Shown: piece by piece, positions 8,618 to 17,400 of the stretch
Position numbering within the stretch: the stretch's first letter is position 1
Layout: each line of letters opens with the position of its first letter
Assembly (NCBI GenBank): GCA_944367045.1
Contig: CALVWI010000007.1
Span: forward strand, 31,444-95,443
Direction: 5' to 3'
DNA: 64,000 nucleotides
Origin: an uncultured Clostridia bacterium
GTDB taxonomy: Bacteria > Bacillota > Clostridia > Christensenellales > Borkfalkiaceae
Made by a program: the position numbers and the translations under genes
Notes under the pieces: generated by a model
Told to the model about the DNA's origin: nothing
Seen by the model: only the letters and a program-made list of their open reading frames with translations
Database searches by the model: none

Positions 8618-10201
8618 TTAAAAGAGCGGCGCGAACGCCTTTAAGATTTCGCACACGCCCCGCCAGACGACGCTCTTCTTCGCGTCCTCCTCCGTCTGCA
8701 AAGCGCACTTTTCAAACGTCGCGAGATAGTCCGCCTTGAGTTCCTCGTTGGCGGCCGTGCGGTACATGAACACCGCGTTCTCGTAGTGGTGCATGAGCGA
8801 GCGGTAGTCGAGGTTGATGGTACCCACGACGCTCACGTCGTCGTCCGCGAGAAAGCTCTTGGCATGGACGAAGCCGGGGAGATACTCGTAGATCTTCACG
8901 CCGCCCTTGATGAGCGCCATGTAGTTGGAGCGGGTGAGCGCGAATGCCGTCTTTTTATCGGGAATGTGCGGCACGACGATGCGCACGTCCACCCCCCTCG
9001 CCGCCGCCGAGACGAGCGCCTCGCGCATACGGTAGTCGAGAATGAGGTAGGGCGTCATGATCCACACATAGTCCTTGGCGACGCTTAAGATATTGATGTA
9101 GAGGTCCTCGCCGAGATGCCGCCCGTAGAGGGGAATGGGGCCGTCGCTGTACGGCTGCACGAAGCCCTCGCCCGTAATTTTCAGATCGCTCTCTTCGGGG
9201 AGCCAGCGTGCAAAGTCCTCCGTCTCGCCGCTGCAGAGGTCCCAGAAGCGCAGGAACATGAAGAGAAGGCTCTTGGCACCCTCGCCCTCGAGGCGCACCG
9301 CCGTGTCCTTCCACACGCCGTAGGGCTGCTTGACGTTGATGTACTCGTCCGCCAAATTGATGCCGCCCGTGTAGGCGACCTTGCCGTCGATGACGGCGAT
9401 CTTGCGGTGATCGCGGTTGTTGTGGAAGTTGGAGACGACGGGCACGAAGGGGTTGAACTTATAGCACTTGATGCCCTGCTTGCGAAGGTATTTATAGTAT
9501 CCCGCGCGCACATAGCCCATGCTGCCGATGTCGTCGTAGAGAACGCGCACTTCGACGCCCTCCTCCACCTTCTTCTTTAAGATCTCGAGGACGCTCCCCC
9601 ACATCTCCCCGTACTCGATGATGAAGTACTCGAGGAAGATGTACTTCTTCGCGCTGTGCAGGTCGTAGAGGAAGTGGCGGAAGAAGTTCTCCCCCATCGG
9701 GTAGTACTGCGTCGCGGTGTTTGAATAGACGACGGCGTGCTCGTTCTTGGTGTAGAGCGCGCGCGAGACGCCCGCCCAGCGCCCCAAACTCTCTTTGAGC
9801 TCCTCGGGGGAGAGCATGGGCTTGGTGAACTTGTGTGCCTCCTGCTTTAAGGCGAGGAACTTCTTCCTCTGACGGCGGGAGGGGCGGTTGTAGGAGAACA
9901 CCACATAGACGGCGACGCCGAACACGCTGAGCGCGACGATGCACAAAAGCCAAAGGACTTTCGCCTCGGGCATCATGTTGCGGTTGATGATGTGAATGGC
10001 CGTCGCGACGAGCAGCAGCCAGCGCACGACGCTCGAGATGAGGTCGATCCACCATGCGCCGTCGGTGATGACGGCCTCGAGCACCAGTTTGAGCACATAG
10101 AACGCCCCCGCCACGACCAAAAACCCCGCGATGAACAGGGCGAGGATGGTGAGCGCCACCAGCGTAAAGCGGCTGAGTAAAATTCGTAAACGTCTCTTCA
10201 T
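8618..10201 (-). CDS. cls: Cardiolipin synthase
   Basis: A phospholipase D-superfamily enzyme that condenses two phosphatidylglycerols into cardiolipin. The 527-residue product starts with membrane helices (about residues 10-85), followed by two HKD catalytic motifs: HRKIAVIDG inside NNRDHRKIAVIDGKVAYTGG, and HAKSFLADDDVSVVGT near the C terminus, each followed by the usual N-L-D/A pattern. Length is typical for ClsA-type enzymes. The frame is open for 62 codons further upstream, but I chose ATG at 10201 because the hydrophobic N terminus begins there and GGAAAAGG precedes it. It follows trmL and an unknown membrane-anchored protein in one minus-strand operon. Confidence 0.93.
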   Translation of the reverse strand: MKRRLRILLSRFTLVALTILALFIAGFLVVAGAFYVLKLVLEAVITDGAWWIDLISSVVRWLLLVATAIHIINRNMMPEAKVLWLLCIVALSVFGVAVYVVFSYNRPSRRQRKKFLALKQEAHKFTKPMLSPEELKESLGRWAGVSRALYTKNEHAVVYSNTATQYYPMGENFFRHFLYDLHSAKKYIFLEYFIIEYGEMWGSVLEILKKKVEEGVEVRVLYDDIGSMGYVRAGYYKYLRKQGIKCYKFNPFVPVVSNFHNNRDHRKIAVIDGKVAYTGGINLADEYINVKQPYGVWKDTAVRLEGEGAKSLLFMFLRFWDLCSGETEDFARWLPEESDLKITGEGFVQPYSDGPIPLYGRHLGEDLYINILSVAKDYVWIMTPYLILDYRMREALVSAAARGVDVRIVVPHIPDKKTAFALTRSNYMALIKGGVKIYEYLPGFVHAKSFLADDDVSVVGTINLDYRSLMHHYENAVFMYRTAANEELKADYLATFEKCALQTEEDAKKSVVWRGVCEILKAFAPLF

Positions 10202-10244
10202 ATGTGCCTTTTCCGTTATTGATAATACCCGAATTCGGGGCGGT

Positions 10245-10934
10245 TCAAGCAGTTTCGAAGGTGCAGCCCGCGGGGAGATAGGCGACGAAGCGCTCGACGC
10301 CGAGCACGCTCTCCCAAAGCTCCCCGTCGCGGAGGAAGTAGGAACTCGGGGCGACGACATGGGTGAGGAGGCTGTCCTTAAGGTCATTCTCCCCTATCTC
10401 GCTCTCTTCCGTGAGATAGAGGGTCTGCGCGCCCGAATTGAGAAGAAAGTTCCCTTCGAAGCTGCCCGCAAGCAGGACGATTTCGGAAAACTGCGTCCTT
10501 TCGGTGCGCCAGACGCGGGTGCCGTCCCACGCGAAGGGCTCCCCGTCGTAGTATGCCCTTTCGCGGTAGAATTTCTCCACGGCCAGCTGCTCGAGGGGCG
10601 TGAGATCGCTCCCGTCGAGGGTGAGAAGCTCCAACAGCGTGCCGTTTTCGAGCGTTTCGACGACGGACGCAAGACATTCGGATGCACGGACCACCCCGCA
10701 CGTGCCGCTGCGCTCCAAGAGGACGCCCTCGCTTGAAACGCCCGCAAGATAGGGAAGGACGGAGGAAAGCGTCTCGGACGAGGTGCCGTCCTCCCAGTCG
10801 CAGGAGAAGCTGTCGGCCTCGGCGATCTCCCTCGGGCGGGGCAGGAGCACGATGAGCGCGAGCCCCGCAAGCAGCAGGACGAGGGCGAGGGCGAGCGCCG
10901 TCCTGAGCGCGTTGTGGCGAGTTTTGTCCGTCAT
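10245..10934 (-). CDS. Membrane-anchored extracytoplasmic protein of unknown function
   Basis: I do not recognise this 229-residue protein. A positively charged N terminus (MTDKTRHNALR) is followed by one strong hydrophobic helix (about residues 12-32), so it is predicted to be anchored with the remaining 195 residues outside. The exposed part is acidic with repeated leucine/valine strands and only two Cys. Its start codon overlaps the trmL stop as ATGA, indicating translational coupling, and cls follows 43 bp later. The context suggests an envelope role next to cardiolipin synthesis, but that is only an inference from position. Confidence 0.65.
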   Translation of the reverse strand: MTDKTRHNALRTALALALVLLLAGLALIVLLPRPREIAEADSFSCDWEDGTSSETLSSVLPYLAGVSSEGVLLERSGTCGVVRASECLASVVETLENGTLLELLTLDGSDLTPLEQLAVEKFYRERAYYDGEPFAWDGTRVWRTERTQFSEIVLLAGSFEGNFLLNSGAQTLYLTEESEIGENDLKDSLLTHVVAPSSYFLRDGELWESVLGVERFVAYLPAGCTFETA

Positions 10935-11422
10935 AAGTCGAGGCGGTGCTGCGAATCCGTCTTACAGAGCGCCAAAAAGTCATTCTGGCGCAGGCCCTCG
11001 TAGACGGCGATGGCGACGGAATTGGAGAGGTTGAGCGAGCGCGCCTCCTCCCGCATGGGGATGCGCACGCACGCCGCAGGGTGCTTGAGAAGCAGCTCGT
11101 TGGGAAGGCCCTTCGTCTCCTTGCCGAACACCAAGTAGTCGCCCTCGCGATAAGCGGCGTCCGAATAGGTGCGGGGAGATTTGGTCGTGAAGAAGTGGAG
11201 CTTCTCCTCGGGCACGCCCGAAAGGGCCTCCTCCACGCAGTCGTGCAATACGACGTTGACGAGGTACCAGTAGTCGAGACCCGCGCGCTTTAAGTACTTG
11301 TCGGAAATTTCAAAGCCGAGCGGGCGCACGAGATGCAAGGTACAACCCGTGGCGGCGCAGGTGCGCGCGATGTTGCCCGCGTTCTGCGGGATCTCCGGCT
11401 CGACGAGCACGACGTGGAACAT
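10931..11422 (-). CDS. trmL: tRNA (cytidine/uridine(34)-2'-O)-methyltransferase TrmL
   Basis: A SpoU/SPOUT-family methyltransferase that 2'-O-methylates the wobble nucleotide of certain leucine tRNAs using S-adenosylmethionine. The 163-residue length is typical of TrmL, essentially a bare SPOUT domain. Visible motifs are EPEIPQNAGNIARTCA (motif 1, with the catalytic Arg), LVFGKETKGLP (motif 2) and RIPMREEARSLNLSNSVAI (motif 3), which together form the trefoil-knot cofactor site. Ribosome site GGGAGG precedes the ATG. It is the first gene of a minus-strand operon with an unknown anchored protein, cls and a small protein, read from the promoter at 11450-11478. Confidence 0.95.
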   Translation of the reverse strand: MFHVVLVEPEIPQNAGNIARTCAATGCTLHLVRPLGFEISDKYLKRAGLDYWYLVNVVLHDCVEEALSGVPEEKLHFFTTKSPRTYSDAAYREGDYLVFGKETKGLPNELLLKHPAACVRIPMREEARSLNLSNSVAIAVYEGLRQNDFLALCKTDSQHRLDL

Positions 11423-11449
11423 ATCTTCCCTCCCTGTGTCTTTCCCTCC

Positions 11450-11478
11450 ATTTTAAGCGGGAGCGCGCCCGATGTCAA
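11450..11478 (-). promoter_or_regulatory. Promoter of trmL-orf-cls operon
   Basis: TTGACA (11478-11473), 17-bp spacer, TAAAAT (11455-11450) on the minus strand, about 28 bp upstream of the trmL start. Confidence 0.8.
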
Positions 11479-11543
11479 GCACTGATTTATGAAAATTGTG
11501 TTATAGAGCGTGCCCCGCGCCCCTCTCCCCGAAAAAAGGCACG

Positions 11544-11568
11544 AAAAAGACCGCCCGTGCGGACGGCC
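11544..11568 (-). terminator. Terminator of spo0A
   Basis: On the minus strand GGCCGTCC pairs with GGGCGGTC through two G-U wobbles and is followed by five U. On the plus strand the same positions would be A-C mismatches, so the hairpin works only for the spo0A transcript. Confidence 0.75.
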
Positions 11569-11596
11569 CTCCCCCTGATTTATTTCCGGCGCGGCT

Positions 11597-12352
11597 TCAG
11601 CCCATGTTCTCCAAGATGAGCTTATCGGCGACGAGCGCGATGAACTCGCTGTTGGTGGGCTTTTCGGTGCCGATGTAGACGCGCGCCCCGAAGATGGCGT
11701 TGACCGCGTCGATGCGGCCGCGGTTCCATGCGACCTCGATGGCGTGGCGGATGGCGCGCTCCACCTTGCTCGCCGTCGTCTGGAACTTCTCCCCGATGAC
11801 GGGATAGAGGCCCTTCGTGACGTTGTTGATGACGTGCGGGTCCTCAACGGCCATCTTGATGCCCTCGCGCAGGTAGGCATACCCCTTGATGTGGGGCGGG
11901 ATGCCGATGGAGATGAAGATGTTGCTGATGCGCTCGTCGAGGGAGTTGGCGCGGCGGCGCTCCAAGCTCTCGCGCTTGACGGGCTCGCCCGCGACTTCGG
12001 CGGCGCGCTCCGCAACGACGGACGCTTCGACGGGCTTCATGAGGTAGTACCTCGCCCCGAGCGCGATGGCGCGGTTGATGATCTTATCGTCCGAGAAGTT
12101 GCCCATGACGATGAACGCGCACTTCTTCTCGCTGCGGCGGGCCTCCTCCATCACCGTGAATCCGTCGAACCCCTTCAGAAAGAGGCTTAAGATCACGATG
12201 TCGGGATCTTCGCTCTTGAGAAGGGCGATGCCCTCCTCCCCGCTTGCCGAGACGCCGCACACCTCCCATCCCGTGCGAGAGGCGATCTGTTCCTTGAGTT
12301 CATTTGCAAATGCTTCGTTGCTTTCCAGGATCAACACCCGTTCCGTCTTCAT
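11597..12352 (-). CDS. spo0A: Spo0A-family regulator with a degenerate receiver domain
   Basis: Spo0A is the master response regulator of sporulation and stationary phase in Bacillota. The C-terminal effector domain is strikingly conserved: FISIGIPPHIKGYAYLRE, the recognition helix TTASKVERAIRHAIEVAWNRG and the end KPTNSEFIALVADKL match B. subtilis Spo0A closely. The N-terminal receiver fold is kept, but its active site is not. Aligned to B. subtilis, Asp10-Asp11 are Glu10-Ser11, the phospho-acceptor Asp56 is Ser56 (DIVILSLFLKG) and Thr84 is Gly84; only Lys106 remains. Phosphorelay activation should therefore be impossible. No spoIVB or other sporulation gene is adjacent. The ATG at 12352 follows a leader read from a strong promoter. 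Confidence 0.93.
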   Translation of the reverse strand: MKTERVLILESNEAFANELKEQIASRTGWEVCGVSASGEEGIALLKSEDPDIVILSLFLKGFDGFTVMEEARRSEKKCAFIVMGNFSDDKIINRAIALGARYYLMKPVEASVVAERAAEVAGEPVKRESLERRRANSLDERISNIFISIGIPPHIKGYAYLREGIKMAVEDPHVINNVTKGLYPVIGEKFQTTASKVERAIRHAIEVAWNRGRIDAVNAIFGARVYIGTEKPTNSEFIALVADKLILENMG

Positions 12353-12382
12353 TTTTCTGCCCCCAGATGAGTTGATACCTGT

Positions 12383-12411
12383 ATTATAATTCAGCTTTTT
12401 GCCGTTGTAAA
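12383..12411 (-). promoter_or_regulatory. Promoter of spo0A
   Basis: TTTACA (12411-12406), 17-bp spacer, TATAAT (12388-12383) on the minus strand. The 21-bp-spaced repeats lie directly upstream of the -35 box. Confidence 0.85.
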
Positions 12412-12420
12412 GCTATTTTT

Positions 12421-12476
12421 GTAAAAAAGTCATTGATTTTTTTACAAAAGTCGTCGAATTGTGTAAAAAAGTCGAA
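12421..12476 (-). promoter_or_regulatory. Three 21-bp-spaced AAAAGTC repeats upstream of spo0A promoter
   Basis: The heptamer AAAAGTC ends at 12431, 12452 and 12473, an exact 21-bp period (two DNA turns), so all copies face the same side of the helix just upstream of the -35 box. Two copies continue into GTCGAA (12453-12458 and 12471-12476), close to the Spo0A box core TGTCGAA. This looks like a multi-site operator or a phased A-tract activating region; autoregulation by Spo0A is an inference. Confidence 0.55.
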
Positions 12477-12536
12477 AACCTTGCCAAACGGTGCCGAATT
12501 TGCCTTCGGAAGGGCCGCTTTTATGATGAGAAAGAC

Positions 12537-12572
12537 GCCGCGCGGCCGCCCCGAAAGAGGCGGCCGCGCGGC
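12537..12572 (-). terminator. Long GC palindrome ending the ABC-F transcript
   Basis: A perfect 14-bp all-GC stem (12537-12550 with 12559-12572) around an 8-nt loop. It lies between the ABC-F stop codon and the spo0A regulatory region. The U-run on the minus strand is imperfect (GTCTTTCTC). Confidence 0.65.
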
Positions 12573-12622
12573 ATAAAACTTTAGCGTCGTACAATTTACC
12601 ACCGAGAGTTCGGCGGGTTTTA

Positions 12623-14200
12623 TCAGCCCTCCACGCTGTCGAGGTACTCGTCGAAGGTGATGCTCTTGTCGTAGACCTTGGTGCCGTCGAGGACGATGAT
12701 GCGGTTGGCGACGGTGTTCATGAGCTCCTGGTCGTGCGACGTCAAGAGCATGCAGCCCTTGAACGCCGTGAGGCCGTTGTTGAGGGAAGTGATGGACTCG
12801 AGGTCGAGGTGGTTGGTGGGCTCATCGAAGATGAGGAAGTTGCCGCCCTCGAGCATCATCTTGGCGAGCATGCAGCGCACCTTCTCGCCGCCCGAGAGGA
12901 CCTTCGCTTCCTTGAGCGCCTCCTCGCCCGAGAAGAGCATGCGTCCCAGCCAGCCGCGGAGGTACTCCTCGTAGTGGTCCTTGGAAAACTGCGAGAGCCA
13001 CTGCACGAGCGTCAGAGAGCAGCCGTCGAAGTACTCGGAGTTGTTCTGCGGGAAGTAGGAATACGAGATGGTCTTGCCCCACTTGACGGTGCCCTCGTCG
13101 GGCTCCTCCTTGCCCGTCAGGATGTCGTAGAGCATGGTGACGGCCGTCGACTTGTCGGAGAGGACGCCGATCTTGTCCCCCTTCTGCACGGTGAAGGAGA
13201 CGTTCTCGAAATACCCCTTCTTGGTGAGGCCCTCGACGGTGAGGATGTCGTTGCCGATCTCGCGCTCGTACTTGAAGTCGATGAAGGGGTACTTGCGGAG
13301 AGAGGGCTTGAAGTCGGAGATGGTGAGCTTTTCGAGCTCCTTCTTGCGGGAGGTCGCCTGACGCGACTTGCTCGCGTTCGCCGCGAAGCGGGCGATGAAT
13401 TCCTTGAGCTCCTGCGCGCGCTGCTCCGCCTTCTTGTTGGCGTCCTTCTGCTGGCGCGCCATGAGCTGCGAGGTCTGATACCAGAAGTCGTAGTTGCCCA
13501 AGTAGAGGTTGATCTTGCCGTAGTCGACGTCGCAGATGTGCGTGCAGACCTTATTCAGGAAGTGACGGTTGTGCGAGACGATGATGATGGTGTTCTCGAA
13601 GTCGAGAAGGTAATTTTCGAGCCAGCGCACCGTCTTGAGGTCGAGGTTGTTGGTGGGCTCGTCCAAAAGGAGCACGTCGGGGTTGCCGAAGAGCGCCTGC
13701 GCGAGCAGCACCTTGACCTTCTGCTTTGCGTCCAGCTCGCCCATCTGAAGGTTGTGGTACTCGGCGGGGATGTCGAGCTCGTTCAGAAGGGTCTCCGCTT
13801 CGCTCTCGGCCTCCCAGCCGCCGAGCTCCGCGAACTCGCTTTCGAGCTCCGCCGCCCGGACGCCGTCCTCCTCGGTGAACTCGGCGTGGGCATAGAGCGC
13901 GTCCTTCTCGTCCATGACTTCGACGAGGCGCTTGTGGCCGAGCATGACGGTACGCAGCACCGTCTCGAAGTCGTATTTATTCTGGTTCTGCGCGAGCACG
14001 CTCATGCGCTCGTTCTTGCCGAGCGTCACCTCGCCCTTGTTGGGCTCGATCTCGCCCGAGAGCACCTTCAAAAAGGTACTCTTCCCCGCGCCGTTGGCGC
14101 CGATGATGCCGTAGCAGTTGCCCGCCGTGAATTTGAGGTTGACGTCCTCGAAGAGTTTTTTGCTGCCGTATTGCAGGCTGACGCCCGTGACCTGTAACAT
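12623..14200 (-). CDS. ABC-F family ATPase (YbiT/EttA-like ribosome factor)
   Basis: A soluble tandem-ATPase protein without membrane helices, as in ABC-F factors that act at the ribosomal E site in translation control or antibiotic resistance. Domain 1 has Walker A GANGAGKST and Walker B VLLLDEPTNNLD; a linker rich in K/R/Q (about residues 240-300) connects to domain 2, which has LSGGEKVRC and FLIFDEPTNHLD. The second Walker A is degenerate (GVLSDKSTAVTMLYDIL), a change I recall from some clostridial YbiT-like proteins. Length (525 aa) is typical for a housekeeping ABC-F. It is monocistronic between its own promoter and a GC hairpin. Resistance function cannot be claimed. Confidence 0.88.
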   Translation of the reverse strand: MLQVTGVSLQYGSKKLFEDVNLKFTAGNCYGIIGANGAGKSTFLKVLSGEIEPNKGEVTLGKNERMSVLAQNQNKYDFETVLRTVMLGHKRLVEVMDEKDALYAHAEFTEEDGVRAAELESEFAELGGWEAESEAETLLNELDIPAEYHNLQMGELDAKQKVKVLLAQALFGNPDVLLLDEPTNNLDLKTVRWLENYLLDFENTIIIVSHNRHFLNKVCTHICDVDYGKINLYLGNYDFWYQTSQLMARQQKDANKKAEQRAQELKEFIARFAANASKSRQATSRKKELEKLTISDFKPSLRKYPFIDFKYEREIGNDILTVEGLTKKGYFENVSFTVQKGDKIGVLSDKSTAVTMLYDILTGKEEPDEGTVKWGKTISYSYFPQNNSEYFDGCSLTLVQWLSQFSKDHYEEYLRGWLGRMLFSGEEALKEAKVLSGGEKVRCMLAKMMLEGGNFLIFDEPTNHLDLESITSLNNGLTAFKGCMLLTSHDQELMNTVANRIIVLDGTKVYDKSITFDEYLDSVEG

Positions 14201-14229
14201 AGTGTTCCTCTCGCCCGAAGTTTTTTCCT

Positions 14230-14258
14230 ATTATACCAAACGGGGCAAAATTTTACAA
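14230..14258 (-). promoter_or_regulatory. Promoter of the ABC-F gene
   Basis: TTGTAA (14258-14253), 17-bp spacer, TATAAT (14235-14230) on the minus strand, divergent from the PFOR promoter. Confidence 0.75.
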
Positions 14259-14282
14259 CCGAAAGCGCGGAGGAAATGAAAT

Positions 14283-14302
14283 TTCACGCCAAATGACGTG
14301 AA
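14283..14302. promoter_or_regulatory. Inverted repeat TTCACG-N8-CGTGAA upstream of PFOR
   Basis: Six-bp inverted arms (14283-14288 and 14297-14302) lie in the divergent ABC-F/PFOR intergenic region, 48 bp upstream of the PFOR -35 box. A further TTCACG follows directly after that -35 box. A repressor or redox-regulator site is possible; it is not the Rex consensus. Confidence 0.35.
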
Positions 14303-14349
14303 CGGACAAAGAAATCTGTACTTTCCTGTTGTTTTTTTGAAAATGTGCC

Positions 14350-14378
14350 TTGACTTCACGCGGGAAAGCGGCTATAAT
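14350..14378 (+). promoter_or_regulatory. Promoter of PFOR gene
   Basis: TTGACT (14350-14355), 17-bp spacer, TATAAT (14373-14378). The leader is about 70 nt, with GGAGG at 14444-14448. Confidence 0.9.
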
Positions 14379-14455
14379 AAAGGCGGTGACGCAAAGGCGC
14401 CCGCCTTTTCGCGCGCCGAAACGATGAATTCTTTAATATTTATGGAGGTTTTAGG

Positions 14456-17400
14456 ATGACTAAAATGACAATCGACGGCAATACCGCCGCCTCCCACGTC
14501 GCTTACGCCTTCTCGGAAGTGGCGGCCATCTACCCCATCACGCCTTCCTCGCCCATGGCGGAGTCCGCGGATGAGTGGGCCACCCAGGGCAGAGTGAACA
14601 TGTGGGGACAGAAGCTCCGCATCGCAGAGATGCAGTCCGAAGGCGGCGCGGCAGGCGCCGTGCACGGCTCGCTCTCCGCAGGCGCGCTGACGACGACCTA
14701 CACCGCTTCCCAGGGGCTCCTTCTCATGATCCCCAATATGTACAAGATCTCGGGCGAACTTCTCCCGATGGTCATGCACGTTTCGGCGCGTGCGCTTGCC
14801 GCACATTCCCTGAACATCTTCGGCGACCATGCGGACGTCATGGCCTGCCGTCAGACGGGCTTCGCCATGATCGCCTCCTGCTCGGTGCAGGAAGTCATGG
14901 ACCTCGCCCTCGTCGCACACCTCTCCACCCTCCGTGCGCGCGTTCCCTTCATCTCCTTCTTCGACGGCTTCCGTACCTCCCACGAGGTCAGTAAGATCGA
15001 CGTCATCTCCTATGAGGAAATGAAGGCCATCGTCGACAAGAAGGGCCTTGAGAAGGACATCGCAGACTTCCGCGCAAGGGCACTCAACCCCGAGCACCCC
15101 ATCCAGAAGGGCACGGCGCAGAACGGCGATACCTACTTCCAGAACCGCGAGACCGCCAACAGCTACTACCTCGCCACCCCCGCCATCGTGCAGGAGATGA
15201 TGGACGAGGTCTCCGCGCTCACGGGCAGAAGCTACCACCTCTTTGACTACGTCGGCGCTCCCGATGCCGAGGAAGTCATCGTCATCATGGGTTCGGGCGC
15301 AGAGACGGTGGAAGAGTCCATCAACAAGCTCAACGCGATGGGCAAGAAGTACGGCCTCATCAAGGTCCGTCTGTATCGCCCCTTCGTCTCCGATGCGTTC
15401 GTCAAGGCCATCCCTTCGACCTGCAAGAAGATGGCTGTCCTCGACAGAACGAAGGAGCCCGGCTCCCTCGGCGAGCCCCTCTACCTCGACGTCTGCACCG
15501 CGCTCCTCGAGCACGGCATCAAGGACATCACCGTCGTCGGCGGCAGATACGGCCTCGGTTCCAAGGAGTTCAACCCCTCGATGGTGCTCTCCGTCTATAA
15601 GAACCTTGAGAAGGACGAGCCTAAGAACCACTTCACCGTGGGTATCTACGAGGATGTGACGAACAGCTCGCTCGACTTCTCCGAGAAGTTCGACGCCGCT
15701 CCCGCAGGTTCCACCTCCTGCAAGTTCTACGGCCTCGGCTCGGACGGCACGGTCGGTGCGAACAAGAACTCCATCAAGATCATCGGCGACCACACCGATA
15801 TGTACGCGCAGGCATACTTCTTCTACGATTCCAAGAAGTCGGGCGGCATCACCGTCTCCCACCTCCGTTTCGGCAAGACGCCCATCCAGAGCGAGTACCT
15901 CATCGATGCAGCAGACTTCATCGCCTGCCACAACCCCTCCTACATCATCCGCTACGACATGGTGAGCGACTTGAAGGACGGCGGTTCCTTCCTCCTCAAC
16001 GCGCCCTGGACGACGCTGGAAGAGCTCGAAGTCAACCTTCCCGCAAAGGTCAAGAACACGCTCGCCAAGAAGCACGCGAAGCTGTATGTCATCGACGCTA
16101 TCTCGATCGCGGCCAAGCTCGGCCTCCGCGGCAGGACGAACACCATCCTTCAGTCGGCATTCTTCCTCATCAATGAGCAGATCATGCCCTACACCGAGGC
16201 AGTCGACCTCATGAAGAAGATGGCATACAAGTCCTTCGCAAGAAAGGGCGACGCCGTCGTGCAGATGAACTACAACGCCATCGACTCCGCGAAGGAGCAC
16301 CTCGTCAAGATCGACATCCCCGAGAGCTGGGCTACGACCACCGAGGGCGCAGAGATGATCAAGCTCGCGGACAACGACTACTTCCGCAAGGTCATCGCTC
16401 CCATCCTCGCGCTCGAGGGCGACAAACTTCCTTCCTCCGCCTTCAATGCGGACGGCTCCGTGCCCACCGGTACCACCAAGTACGAGAAGCGCGGCGTCGC
16501 CGTCATGGTTCCCAAGTGGGTGAAAGAGAACTGCGTGCAGTGCAACCAGTGCTCCTTCGTCTGCCCTCACGCCTGTATCCGTCCCGCACTCGTCAAAGAG
16601 GGCGCAGACAAGCCCGCCGACTTCGACACCAAGCCTGCAACGGGCATCAAGGGCTATGAGTTCCGTATGCAGGTCTCCCCTCTCGACTGCATGGGCTGCG
16701 GCGTCTGCGCAGAGGTCTGCCCCGGCATGAAGGGCAACAAGGCGCTCGTCATGACGCCGTTTGCCGAGCTCGAAGTCACCGAAGCCAAGAACTGGGAGTA
16801 CGCCGTCGACCTTCCCGAAGTCGACCTCTCCGAGGTCAAGATGGCGGACGTCAAGAAGTCTCAGTTCACACCTTCGCTGTTTGAGTTCTCCGGCGCATGC
16901 GCAGGCTGCGGCGAGACGCCTTACGTCAAGGTCGTCACGCAGCTGTTCGGCGACAGAATGATCATCGCGAACGCAACGGGCTGCTCGTCCATCTACGGCG
17001 GTTCCTCCCCTACCTGCCCCTACACGGTCAACAAACAGGGCCACGGCCCCGCATGGGCAAACTCCCTGTTCGAGGACAACGCAGAGTTCGGCTACGGCAT
17101 GAACCTTGCTTACAAGGCAAGAAGAGCTGCGCTCAAGGACAAGATCGAGAAGCTCGAAGAGGTCTGGGCAACCGAGAACGCCGAGGGCAAGGCTGCCTGC
17201 GAGGCGTGGGTCGCGAACATGAACGATGCAGAGGGCAGCAAGAAGGCCTCCGCAGCGCTCATCGCAGAGCTCGAGAAGCACACCTCCTGCCCGACCTGCG
17301 GCACGCTTGTCAACGACATCCTCAAGGATAAGGACTGCCTCGTCAAGAAGTCCTTCTGGATCATTGGCGGCGACGGCTGGGCATACGACATCGGTTACGG

